From: Dicyema japonicum | Lineage: Eukaryota > Dicyemida > Rhombozoa > Dicyemidae | NCBI GenBank assembly: GCA_011109175.1 | Contig: RDEW01000029.1 | Span: forward strand, 34,158 to 98,157 | DNA length: 64,000 bases | Direction of reading: 5' to 3' | Part shown: positions 34,190 through 45,146 of the stretch, piece by piece | Layout: every line of letters begins with the position of its first letter | Numbering within the stretch: the first letter of the stretch is position 1 | Notes under the pieces: generated by a model | The model's input: the letters and a program-made list of their open reading frames with translations, nothing else | Told to the model about the DNA's origin: nothing | Database searches by the model: none | Translations under genes and position numbers: made by a program

Positions 34190-36700
34190 GCCCTCTTTTT
34201 TTGGAGAGGCAGAGGTTCTACAAGCATGAAGTCTGTTCTTACGATAATTGGGGTGAACACTCGATCCTTAAAGAGAAGGCGTTCTGAGATTGTGCATATG
34301 CTATCCACTAATCCCGTTGATATATTAATTGTTAATGAAACCAAGTCAAAGAGTGAGGATAATTTTCAACTTGAGGGATATTTTTTTCTTGATATTAAAT
34401 AAAAGTCTGTTGCAGGAACGGGTACATCTTTGTTCTACAGACTAAATTCAAGGGTTCGTAACCTGAAGATCATATCCCAAGAAATGTATGAGTTTGTTTC
34501 CCTGGGAGTACGAGTGAAAAATCTGAAAATTGGAGGAATGTATTCTAAAAAATTATCTTCGTTTCCTTGTCGTATCAATTTTTTTTCATCATGAAAATGC
34601 ACTTTCTCGATATTTTTTGGGGACTTAAACTCTAAAGATATCTCGTTTGGTTGTCTGGGAACGAACAGAGACGGACTTGTTTTGAAAGATATGTCTTTGT
34701 CTTCCGGGTTTTCTGTTGTGATGTCCTCGACCCCGAATCACTATTTTCAAGTAACTGGGATTATTTGGAAATGGCGTTAATATCGGAATCTGTTCACCAA
34801 TTTTTGGAACGACCGAATACGTTTGTCTTTATAAACTCAACCTAACTCCTTTAGAGGTGAAGCCTCCTCTAGTACGCTATAATCTGACAGGTATAAACTG
34901 GGACCATTACCGAAAAAGTATGGCTAAATAGTTGGAACGTTTTGGGAATTTTTGTAATCCGGAGTCTCCCAAGTTGAATCTTGAGAGTTTGAGTGACTCT
35001 AATTGTTTTTTTAAATCGTACCTCGAAATATATGCGAATAAATTCTATTCGGTTAACAAGAATTCTTCATTGACACCAAAAAATGTTATAGTCCTCTTAA
35101 AAAAAAACAATGCTTGAAAAACAAATTACGTCGATGTCCTGATCCCCATGACCGTAGGTCATGGAGCTAGAAATTATGATGATCACGCAAGAAATAAAAA
35201 GTTAAGAAAAATAATTTTTGGATAGCTCAGTGCAACGAATTGTATCGAAAAAACCCAAACTTTAGGAAAGTCTATAATATAGAAACCGACATAAATCCAG
35301 AAAAGAAATTCCACTGTTGCAATGTCATGATGGGTCTCCTGTATATTTAGAAGAAATTCCTAACCTGTTTGGGGATTAACTCTCGAAATACAGCAGGTTA
35401 ACCCTGATGAGTGACTGTCTCGCTTGGCCCTCAGTTTTCTAAAAGAAAATCAGGAAAAAGGAATTATTTCTTTACCTCTACGTCACAGCCCTATAAATGG
35501 TGGAGATGTTGAAAATGCGGTAAAATGTACTAAAGACAATGCTCCTGGAAAGGACAAGATCGCTATTCGTTTATTCAAGGAAGCACCCAAGGTACGCTAT
35601 GAATATCTGGGATTTCTCTATTCGTGCAGTATCAGGTTGAGTTATATACCTTCGCATTGGAAATTGACGAAGGTCAGGATGATGCGCAAATCTGGGAATC
35701 CTGGGTACTTGACAACCAGTTATAGGCCCATAAGCCTTATACCAACGATCTCAAGAGTTATGGAAAGAATTATATTCAACAGACTTTATGAAAATATAGA
35801 ACGTAATGATATACTAAAAGAACATCAGTAGGGTTTTCGAAAAAATCGGCCTTGTGGAAATTGTTTGTACAGTGTTAACGCGTCTAAAGGGTGTTTGACC
35901 GCAGTCTTCCTTGATATATCCTAAGCTTTCGACAATATGTGGCATCTTGGTCTTTTTATTTGTCTTGTGAAATGTGGTATTGAAAAGAAACTCTATTTTT
36001 GGATACAAAGTTTGCTCTCGGATAGACTTTAATTTTTTAAACTATGAATCTCATGAAATTTGGTTGAGAAAAGGTGTACCTCAGGGTTCAGTGCTCAGTC
36101 CTCTATTATTTAACATTGTAATGAGTGAATTGCCTTCCACAGAAAACCCACGTACAGTAATTTTGAGAAATCTGGTATGCTGAGGATAACTGGAAGCAGG
36201 AGGATGGCTAGCCTAAAGAGCTTGTTACAAGACATACCTCGGAAGAAGACTGAAATACCATCCTCCTAATTGATGAGGGAGGTAATTTTATGGAACATGC
36301 TAAAATATGAAAGAAAAAAGTTACGAACACTCTTTTCTGCGTTAGAAAATTAAAGCACAAACCAGAGATCTTTGTTTATGTCTTCAACACTGAGTACTAC
36401 CTGCAATTTTATATGGTTAAGAAAGATGGTACGATTCGAAAAAGAGAGACTCTTTTCTCAAGAAATTTGATTTAAAGCTTGCATAAGAGAAAAGTCCTCG
36501 TATGCCAATTCCCTTATAATTGGAAGGAAAAATGCACAAGGTTGCGGAACTATCGAAAATCTTATTTGAGGTTTCAAAAATCGTACTAAAGTATCTGGCA
36601 CATATCTTCAGAGATGACCCTGTGTTTACGGATTTTTTTGGGGAGACTGTAGAAGTCGGTTGGTATGCCCTACCGTTTCATATTACTTCCCCCAGCACTT
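34190..36700 (+). mobile_element. decayed full-length LINE of family C
   Basis: Starts with endonuclease sequence (SVLTIIGVNTRSLKRRRSEI then DILIVNETKSKS). It continues with the linker (GINWDHYRKSM, homologous to VDWEHYRHYLSKS of the 2639-4973 copy). RT pieces are DNAPGKDKIAIRLFKEAP, TSYRPISLIPTISRVMERII, GFRKNRPCGNC, AVFLDIS and RKGVPQGSVLSPLLFNIVMS at 36067-36130. Many stops; inactive. It shows the 5' part missing from the truncated copy. Confidence 0.8.
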
Positions 36701-36760
36701 AATTTACGGTGTGTTTCTTTATAATAACTTACTATTTTCGTCTTCTGGAAGCAGCATACA

Positions 36761-36945
36761 GAACCAAATATTTCTCAACATCGGAACATAGAAGCTGCCT
36801 CTTAGACAAATTATTCAGGTCTCTGACATTGAAGGTTAGGATAGTCAGGTCATTAAATTGATACGAATCCTTTGTAGACATAGGTGCAAGAGAGCCACGT
36901 CACCACTTCAACCAAAATGTTAGCCTTAAAATTATTTAATCACAA
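36761..36945 (-). mobile_element. LINE endonuclease 5' fragment (family D)
   Basis: The minus strand reads LTILTFNVRDLNNLSKRQLL, the first motif of an APE domain. The 5' flank (GAGAGCCACGTCACCACTTC) matches the family D 5' end near 18190. Confidence 0.5.
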
Positions 36946-36959
36946 ATTAAGAATATGTC

Positions 36960-37250
36960 TCCTACATTAACATCTCTTAGTTTTTTCAAGTGATGGAAAC
37001 TGGTGACTAACAATAACGTAAATACAATGACGAACGTTCCCGGAAATCCAAAAGGTTGATCCCGTGCGGGGAAGACACAGGAGACCGTCCAGGACACGAG
37101 AAAATGTGATTTGTCCAGTAGTCATCAAGTGCACATGAATGGCAGAGTGGAAACTTTGTCCGGTCTTGTAAGGTAAGCGTTGAGACCCACAAGGTGACCG
37201 CATCGGAGGCGCACCAGGTTTACCCTAATATCCAGAGGGAAATAGGATTC
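36960..37250 (-). mobile_element. LINE C-terminal fragment
   Basis: Broken minus-strand frames contain a LRCGHLVGLNAYLTRP motif like the RLRCGHHPYLPAYDV end of the LINE at 22490, followed by a short tail. Confidence 0.5.
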
Positions 37251-38030
37251 ACTGATATCGATGCTTGTTAGATGGCAACCAAGAAACTTTTTCAATTCAA
37301 GTGTTCTTTTTCAATTCAATTCTTAGACACCCATTCATGTATAGTTTCATAATAAACTCTCAATCCCTTTCGAGATGGACAGAAAACCGAGATGGAAAAA
37401 AACCGATGGACAAGGTTTATTGTGTAAAGGCAGAAATGGCTTATAAGTATTATGTTTTTGAGTATTATAATCTGTATACCCTCTAGGTCGGAATAATAAA
37501 TGTTTCAACTTTTGGATAGTACTTTTCACTTTTCTTTGACCTATTTGGAGGAAGAAAAAGGAAACTCTCAAATTTCCTAGGTGGAATAAAACTAATACCT
37601 ACATAATATTTTAGTTTATTTTGGTTTTCATGATACTCGTTTACCGGACTTTTTTAAGATTGGTAAAATGAAGAAGCGTTCTCCTCATTCTTGAATGAAA
37701 TTTAAGTTATCAAAGTAGTTTGGAAATCATAGGCGGTCATCGCAATAATATTGACAATTTCAAAACCTTTGAAGCTTTTGGGACGATTTCTTAAAGAGCC
37801 ATTACCTGGATTAAAGAACCTATCACGGCACCAGAAATCTACGATGACTTAGAAAATTTCATCCTCAGTGGAAATTCTCAATGTTTCTTGAAAAATAAGG
37901 CAAAAGCGGAAAGATCCTTATTCGAAAATTATAGAGGGTCGTTAAAGCTCAAGAAAATACACCTACTCTTATTAATTTGTATAATTTAATTTATTAACCC
38001 CAGATACACCGAGAAAGAAGTTAAAGTAAA
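37251..38030 (+). other. unassigned region with one open stretch
   Basis: At about 37795-37990 the plus strand is open and reads TWIKEPITAPEIYDDLENFI then CFLKNKAKAERSLFENYRG, in the same frame as NIDNFKTFEAFGTIS before a stop. It looks like decayed coding sequence of unknown origin, possibly a transposase. The rest shows nothing. Confidence 0.35.
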
Positions 38031-38039
38031 CAACTAATT

Positions 38040-38230
38040 AAGTGTATCCAGTTTCCACTTATACAGAGTCCATCCGGAATCAGCATAAAGGGTGAGACGT
38101 CCATTACATGTAGTTGTGAAAACCACTCCAGTGGAGTGGGAGAGAGCAAATGATCCTTTTTCGTGCAGGCCTGGCACTGGGCGCCACCTAGACAGGTAGA
38201 TCACATGACGCCATTCTAACAGGGAACAGA
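38040..38230 (-). repeat. dispersed repeat, copy 2
   Basis: Reverse complement of 24500-24640. Shared blocks include GGCGTCATGTGATC and TGCACGAAAAAGGATCAT. Its minus strand is also open in one frame, but no domain is recognisable. Confidence 0.6.
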
Positions 38231-38406
38231 CAAAAAAAACAGAAACTTCAACCAATTAGCCACGAAGAACCAAATGACGCCACGCGGCTCTCAAACACTA
38301 TCCTAGTCTCATGAAGTTACTCACATTCTCAACGATCATTTGAGATTGAAATTATTAAAGAAAATAAAAAATAGTAAAAATTTAAATAAATATTTTTAAA
38401 TTGGAA

Positions 38407-39145
38407 ATGACCGACAAGAGGTTTGTGATGATTAATTTATGCTCAGACAATATGGACTTTTAATACCCGATAAAAAGACAAAAAAGCTGTCAAAGAGCTG
38501 TGTATTCGATGAAGATGACGATGAAGTCAAAAAACTTACTTTAAAGTCTACCAGTGCTTCCAAATATTTCATCTCAAAAGAGGTAATATTCATATCTAAG
38601 TTAAACAGTCCCAATGTGAGATTGAGTCAGCTTTAAAGGACGACCCTGATGTCTTTGAGTACGATGCCGTGTTTGAGAAGATTAACAAGACTACTGTTTC
38701 CACTAAGGAGAAGACGAGGCCCGTCAAATATATGCACAGAATCCTGGAGGCAGCGAAGGAGCGGAAGATCGAGCAGGATCGCAGGAATGAACGTAAGGCC
38801 CAGAAGGACCTGGATAAGGATAGCTGTGAAGAGGCCTTCATAACATCGGGGTACAAACGAAGACTAGAGGAGATGAGAGTTGAAGAAGAAAGACTAAGAG
38901 TACATAAGGATAGCTGTGAAGAGGCCTTCATAACATCGGGGTACAAACGAAGACTAGAGGAGATGAGAGTTGAAGAAGAAAGACTAAGAGTACAAGATGA
39001 GGAAGACGGTGAGGGTTTGTGTGATATCCTAGCCAAATATGATATTAGAGGGACCAAGGACATATCGGCCATATATAAGCATCTCTATAGCACTGATGCG
39101 GCACAGATGAGTAGGCATAATACTAAAAGGCGGACAAATTTATGA
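38407..39145 (+). CDS. NSRP1: nuclear speckle splicing regulatory protein 1-like, 3 exons, 228 aa
   Basis: RNA-splicing-associated nuclear protein of the NSRP1/CCDC55 family. Introns 38421-38446 and 38583-38608 (26 nt each) leave 687 nt. The start gives MTDKRQYGLLIPDKK, matching the family's RQYGL..P opening, which is why 38407 is preferred to the ATG at 38439. Further family features: an acidic block DEDDDE (about 26-31), FEYDAVFEKI, KYMHRILEAAKERK, then EAFITSGYKRRLEEM and a tail KDISAIYKHLY. A charged coiled coil covers 95-180. Residues about 119-148 are repeated exactly at 149-178 by a 90-bp tandem duplication (38814-38903, 38904-38993). This is in frame, but given the many such duplications here it may be an assembly artefact. 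Human NSRP1 is longer (RS-rich tail absent here). Confidence 0.9.
38814..38993. repeat. perfect 90-bp tandem duplication inside the NSRP1-like gene
   Basis: Positions 38814-38903 and 38904-38993 are identical and in frame (30 codons). Confidence 0.92.
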
Positions 39146-39382
39146 TTTATTTGTTTTTTATATATTTTGCATTTCTATTGTCGTTTTTATGTGAGAATGA
39201 GTGTTGGGAGGTGGTCATATAGTCAAGGATTTAATCTCGGTGTGAGTTTTCCCCTCACTTTTGAATTCTTATCGACTAAAAAAAGACTTTAACGGAAGGG
39301 AGATGGAACCTGATTAGACATGGACGATTTGTTTAGGTCGCTAGATTATCTCTTAAATTAGTTTTATCATGTTGATATGTCA
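39146..39382. other. 3' flank of the NSRP1-like gene
   Basis: AT-rich; no feature. Confidence 0.4.
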
Positions 39383-39703
39383 CTTTTTTGTGTCAAATGG
39401 TGGTTATCATAGTTTATTCTATCCTAAATAATAGCACTCTGTGAATATAATTTGTGTTTGTTTTATNTGATGAACTTATCCAAAACCTGAGAAATTTAAT
39501 TGGAGGCCATTTTGAATGGAGGCCATTTTGAATGGAGGCCGTTTTGAATGGAGGCCGTTTTGAATGGAGGCCATTTTGAATGGAGGCCATTTTGAAAGAG
39601 GCCATTTTGAATGGGAACCCTTTTTTGTGTCAAATGGTGGTTATCATAGTTTATTCTATCCTAAATAATAGCACTCTGTGAATCTAATTTGTGTTTGTTT
39701 TAT
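39383..39703. repeat. 84-bp direct repeats around a single n and a minisatellite
   Basis: Positions 39383-39466 and 39620-39703 are nearly identical (one difference). The first copy ends at the 'n' at 39467. Confidence 0.88.
39502..39612. repeat. 16-bp minisatellite, about 7 units
   Basis: The unit is GGAGGCCATTTTGAAT with A/G variation at one position (GGCCATTTT versus GGCCGTTTT). The minus-strand translation is a repetitive artefact, not a gene. Confidence 0.92.
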
Positions 39704-39812
39704 CCATTTTTGCTATTAATGATAGTGCATAAGAATCCGCCATGCCTCAACTCCTGCAGTAGTTTCCTATTTCTTTTTAAAGTTTCGGTCTTGACTCATG
39801 AATAAGTAGTTG

Positions 39813-40345
39813 TCAGACAATATTGAATGAGAAATTATCAACACAGGGTATTTCCACCTTTCCACTGGAAGAGACAGGTGTTTTGTTAAAGTCCAATAGG
39901 TTCCACATGATATCCAGAAATATCAAATCCTTTAAAATAATTTTTTTTCCAGCACTCTGTTGGCAAATGTGAAGTCCTCTAACGTCAACCGTCTTTCTGC
40001 ATCTGCTTTGGATCACGCAGAAATGGAGTCAGGCACAAACTTTTATTTTCGTTGTGTCGTTGTCCATAACTGTCCTTATGGACGTGCAGAGAGGAGTCTT
40101 GGTTCCTTTCTCATTCATCGGAAAGTCATGCAAGGCGATGTTAGTTTAGTAAAAATTTGATAGCATAATGATTTTGAGCACAGAAATCTGTTCATTCATC
40201 CAATCTCCATCATTGGTGAAATACAGGTCGTTCATCGGTTCTTTGATCTTGAAAACAGTAGAGTCTATTCCCAAAGAGAAGAGTATGGAGCCGAAGTGGT
40301 CATCATGTTATACTCCGGATCTGGTCAATGAATTTACAAACCGGA
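39813..40345 (-). pseudogene. unrecognised coding-like stretch with stops
   Basis: A single minus-strand frame reads DHFGSILFSLGIDSTVFKIK, EPMNDLYFTNDGDWMNEQIS, then a stop, then ALHDFPMNEKGTKTPLCTSI and MDNDTTKIK, another stop, and KDLIFLDIMWNLLDFNKTPV to a stop at 39813. Composition is normal for protein. Either a decayed gene or unresolved exons. I do not recognise the family. Confidence 0.35.
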
Positions 40346-40398
40346 ATTCCAATCTAAAGTATAGTTGGCTTATAGACCTAATATATTTGCTAAGATAA

Positions 40399-41736
40399 TG
40401 GAAGTAATATCCGAATCCCTGATAAACTGGATCAGTGTATTAAAGATGTTTTGAGGACAAAAAATATTTTCTAACTGGTGTCACTCTTGTAAGAAAAGAT
40501 AAGCCATAAGTAAGCCAAAAGTAACCCTGATTACCTTAGTTAACGCCTTTTTGATCATCATAATCTGAGATTTACGTGCTTTAAGTGAATTGGTGAAATT
40601 CTATAAAAACTCAGTCTGATGAAGAGAATTCAAAGTGTTCCATCAATTTGAGTAAACGGGGATTGACTTGTGAAGGTAATGGAACTTGATGCCTATTTGC
40701 AACCATCACAAAGGTTATCATGATTTATTGGAAACAGAAGATAACAATAAGGTTTGCATTTTTGACATGAGGACTTATTTACTATAAATATTCAGAATTT
40801 TAATTTAATGAAAATATATAATAAATACCCACGTGACACTCTTAGAGAAGGTCTAGTGTAGAGCTATCCTTTCACGTAAACAGTGTGTGGTAGATGTCGT
40901 CACTGGCTGCACATTTAGCTTTGATTCCTACACCTAGTTGGTCTAAGGACCTCTTTTCTGTTCTTTGCATTATTCATTCACATAAAGCCACGATGAATAC
41001 TTATTGCCAGAATTTAAGAAAACTTAATTTAAATTTTTAATCAAAGGTGACTAGAATGGATTCATCAGTTTCCTCGAGTATGCAACAAATAATCATTCAA
41101 TGTAAATAAATTCTACTTTCCTTTCACTACGACAGTATGAATTCATTACTCTTTATATGGGTTAATAAATAAATGGGAAAAAGAATAAGTTTGAGGAAAC
41201 TGGCGGAAAAAAATATTAACTGGAGGTCATTCAATTGAATTTGAAGAGACCAAGTCGAAAGTTGGCTTTTGCAAGAGAGAAGACGGATTGTTTGTGATGA
41301 GAAACCAAAGTAAAGACGTAAGAGCTGCAAAGTGACGAGAAATCAAAGTAAGGTTAATTAATATCGATATTTTTGAATATTAATTTCACAATAATCAATA
41401 ATTGAAAAATTAACATTATGAGTTTTATTCATTTTGTCGGTGATTCTTGGTTTTAAAATAAATTCTTTATATTAACCGATATAACTACGACTTGCAAACA
41501 CTAAATATAGTTTGAGAGTGACACCATATAGTCTCTAAGAACACCTGTTACGGATGAAGAACTCTGTTTTGTCTTCGTAAAAATGAAACCTAAATCAATT
41601 TGACAACAAAATAAAAAAATATTTGAAATTCAAATTTTTATTAATAATTAAAAAATTCATTTATTTTATTAAAATATTCAAATTATTGTGGTTTTCTTAT
41701 GATTAAATAACTCAAATATTGCCTGACTTATACTTA
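40399..41736. other. intergenic region upstream of the PROPPIN-like gene
   Basis: AT-rich with no convincing coding frame on either strand. Presumably includes the promoter of the gene at 41737. Confidence 0.45.
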
Positions 41737-42891
41737 ATGGACAATCAAAAGATTCATTGCATCAACTTTGGCCTGTGCTCAAGGTACCAAATTTAATGAT
41801 CCAGAACTCTCACTGTGGGCTTTACCGGCGGGGTTAGGGTCTTTCTGCTGGGCGGAATTGCATCTCTGGACCTGGTCTACGATTCCAGGGATGGTACCCC
41901 TGTCTATTCTGACGTCCGCTTGGCGGAGTCCGTGGACTCTACTTTGGCCCTCATTCAGTCCCATGTACCCAAACATTTGGTTCTGTACGACTTTGTGGCA
42001 AAGAAGGAAATAAACAAAATCAAATTGAACGAAGAAATCGTCTCCTTTAGTATCAATAAAGCCCACATGATAATTCGACTATCTCATTCCGTGGTCATAT
42101 TCGACCAGAAAACCCATTGTGAACTAAATGTTCAAGGAAATGCCGATCCCCACTGCCCGACCCTCTCTGTATCCTCAACTCACTCCCCCACCTTATTCGC
42201 CTACCACTGTCTCCCCCATTTTGGTTCTGTCTCCGTTTGTTCCTTCTCCAATGACCTCAAATTTGTACCTTACAGTTTTCATATCTTTAAGGAGTCTCTC
42301 AGCATCCTCAGTGTTCCTAATGTGACCGTGGATCAGGTCCAGATAGATTCTACGGGTGATCTGGTTGCTCTAACCTCGAGTGATGTATTAACATGCTAAC
42401 TCACGTGTAGGCGACCACAATTTTCGTGTTCAGAGCGTACACGGGACAAATTGTGTACCAGTTTTGCAGAGGACTGTCGAGACACGTGGCCATAACATCT
42501 CTGTTCTTTTCTGAGGACAAGTACCTCATCTGTTCTTCTGACTATGATACAGCCCATGTTTTCGAATTGATACCCCAATCGGGGTAATATTTAGTTGATT
42601 CTTAGGTCCTTAATTGGTGGATACATCTCAAAGGCTTTGTCTTATTTGCCATTCGGGACCTCGTTTATGATGCAGAGGAGTTCCATTAGAGCCAAGATCC
42701 CGACACGTGGGTATGCTACTCGGTCCTATTATTGGGAGCATGGAGGGATTTCCTGGCTAGCTGTGGCGTCCTACTGTGGGAAATTGCACGTGTTTGTGCT
42801 TGATATCCCCAATAAGCAGTGTATTCTCATCTCTGGGGACTGTAGTCTACTTAAAGTGGAAGGACATGTGAAAATATTTACAAAAAAATGA
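41737..42891 (+). CDS. PROPPIN / WIPI-like beta-propeller protein, 4 exons, 361 aa
   Basis: Seven-bladed propeller family that binds PI3P on autophagic and endosomal membranes (Atg18/WIPI/WDR45). Introns 41784-41804, 42385-42410 and 42584-42605 (21, 26, 22 nt) leave 1086 nt. Blades are seen as INFGLCS, VRVFLLGGIASLDLVYDSRD, LVLYDFVAKKEINKIKLNEE, HSVVIFDQKTH, then TTIFVFRAYTGQIVYQFCRG and FSEDKYLICSSDYDTAHVFE. The lipid-binding FRRG/LRRG signature appears as FCRG (227-230), so one of the two Arg residues is replaced by Cys. This suggests weaker or altered phosphoinositide binding. The C-terminal SLIGGYISKALSYLPFG fits the family's SxLP stretch. The subfamily (WIPI1/2 versus WDR45) is unclear. 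Length is typical (about 345-450 aa). Confidence 0.8.
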
Positions 42892-42969
42892 TATTTGATT
42901 ATCAAATTTTCAATAATTTATTATTTTTTACTGCCAATAGGTCAATTCGTATTCTTACCGACTTTTCCG

Positions 42970-43505
42970 TTCACTCTGTGAACTTTCAATTGCAGAGGAC
43001 TTAAACAACCTCACACGAAACACAAACTGTTATGCGACCTAGCCACAAGAAGAGGATAGAACTAAACACCAGGTTTAGAATATATAAAGCTTTTGTCATC
43101 CCGGTACTAATCTACAACTCTGGGATTTGGGGAATCTTTAAACTGGAAATGGACCGTCTTGACTCTTTCCACAAAGCTCAGTTCAAATCTGTAATCAAGA
43201 TTATGAAAACCTTGATACAAACCTTTATAATAAATACAACTACGGCGTGCTGTCAGATGATATTTCACAATGGTCAACTACTTCGCACACACAGGATCAA
43301 GAACGACACTTCCGACTATCTTGAACAAAGACCTATTGGCGGTTGGTATGAGACTAACTTAGGCGGACGATCTCGACTACCTAAGAGAACTAGCGCGCAA
43401 CAGAGGATCATGGTCGAGGTTGACGGAGAAGATGATTAGGAATATGGTACAGGGGAAACTTAACTAATTTATGTTTTCTCGGGAGTGCTTTTAATAATAA
43501 TAATA
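42970..43505 (+). mobile_element. LINE 3' fragment (family B)
   Basis: Encodes the RT connection (RFRIYKAFVIPVLIYNSGIW) and DRLDSFHKAQFKSVIKI, ending IGGWYETNLGGRSRLPKRTS and VEVDGEDD, then a 3' UTR with CTCGGGAGTGCTTTTAATAA. It parallels the family B copy at 59040-62450 and the 3' end at 28590-28760. It begins about 80 bp after the PROPPIN-like stop codon. Confidence 0.8.
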
Positions 43506-43599
43506 GGTCAAGATGATAGTGCTAGGTTGGTGGGTCTTTTAGAGAATATCTAACTCATCCTATGAATGTCCACATAATTTAGTATCTAAAAACCTTGAT

Positions 43600-44395
43600 G
43601 ATAAAATATGATTTTGAATTAGAATTCCTCGATTAAACGATTCCGGTTCCCCCTATCGCCCTCGCCATTATCATTCTGTGTTTATCGAGTGACCCCACCC
43701 TTTCCCGGGAATTTCTGCGCCTGTGTCCACACCAAAAATGTGATCACCAAAAATGAGGATCTGTTCCTAGAAGTGACATCGTCTGGATGGGACAGAAGTA
43801 ATGTGTTCGAATCATCAATATGGTGTCATGAATTAATTAAATACGTCGGGGAAATCGGAGAGTCCTGTAAAACTCCATTTGGTAACAGTTGAGATCTCGA
43901 CCTGTTGTTATCATACTTCCCCTCGTCAGTCCTGTTTTCTGGTCAGAGTTAGAGGTTAGGGTGGATATTGGAATTAAAAAATACTTTAGTTAGGTGAGTT
44001 CTCCAAACAGGGTCCTTTCGAACATATATAAATTATGGATTACAGCCGTTTATAATAAATTGGGATAGAATTGACAAGTCTGTTATGGTAGATATATTTG
44101 GAAGCAAAGAAAGCGCAAAACGAGAATAATCAGCATAATAGCTAACTTCTCCAACACCTTCGAGAGAATTCAGGGGAATCGGACGATATAAAAGTCTTTC
44201 TTAGGTATTCTGGATTTAGAAAAAAATAACACGTGAACTCCGTATGGAGAAATTTGTTATCCAAACTTGATCGGAAGTAAAAAATACTTTATTATTAATT
44301 GATACTGATCTGAATGGCCGAATGTTTATTCAAAAACCCCAAGACTAAACCCACTAATTACTTAATCCACCATTTAGGTCATCCCAGTCTCCAAT
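43600..44395 (-). mobile_element. LINE RT palm fragment, decayed
   Basis: The minus strand reads SQLLPNGVLQDSPISPTYLI (motif B) with a degenerate catalytic box, preceded by weakly readable palm sequence to about 44280. Stops throughout. Confidence 0.5.
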
Positions 44396-44399
44396 AGCG

Positions 44400-45010
44400 T
44401 CCGAACTCGCCTTTAATATTCCGCCAACGAACTGCTCTCCGGAAGTGCTTTCTTTTGTGTCTGCAGAGGAATTATATCGGGGTGGAATTCATTTACGTGA
44501 GTCACCCTTTCTCTGGATTGGTTTCCTATCTGCTTGGAGAAACACAGGAAACGATGGCCATTTCTTAGTGTCACCTCCTCTAAAAGGAGACGTGATGGAT
44601 GAGTTGTGTCGTTATACGTCTGAGAGAGTTTATACGTTAAATCCACGAGCGTAAATCTTAAGAAGAAACAGGCATATTTAATTGTCGACACAATAATTTG
44701 AAGATAGTGAAAGCTGCAGGTGGGAGGAGGCTTTTCTTTATGATAGCATTTAGGAAGTTCAACTTTCGAACTCATTGATTAAACTCCTGTCCGTAGTTAA
44801 CAGGGTGAACTGAGACTTGGATGAAGATACAGACAACATATTTGCAGATAACCAGTCACACACCTGGTTAAATTGTGACTGAACCACAAAGTGGAGATAA
44901 TTAGGTCCTCCGCGTAAGATAAAAACGTAGTGGAGATAAAAGGGAGTCTTGTGGACCCCATTTGGATCCGGACTCTTCCACGTCGGCCAGTTAGGAATTT
45001 TCTGATCCAT
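44400..45010 (-). mobile_element. LINE RT fragment, decayed
   Basis: Frame 44759-45010 gives PDPNGVHKTPFYLHYVFILR then QFNQVCDWLSANMLSVSSSK, the palm-to-thumb transition. Frame 44413-44775 follows with the C-terminal part. Shifted and inactive. Confidence 0.6.
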
Positions 45011-45146
45011 TTTCGGATGTAAATTCTAATTTTTATTTTTTAAATAACTTTATGGTTTTATTATGAAATGAATATAAATTAAATTAAGGAATCTGAATGG
45101 CCATGCTATTTCCCCTAACAATAGCCAACGAGATACGTTCTCGGAA

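Noticed and set aside
38596-39072. 158-aa minus-strand ORF opposite NSRP1
   Set aside because: Ser/Leu-rich antisense shadow of the charged coiled coil; the plus strand matches the NSRP1 family.
39502-39612. CRISPR-like array
   Set aside because: Units are contiguous 16-mers without unique spacers; it is a minisatellite in eukaryotic DNA.
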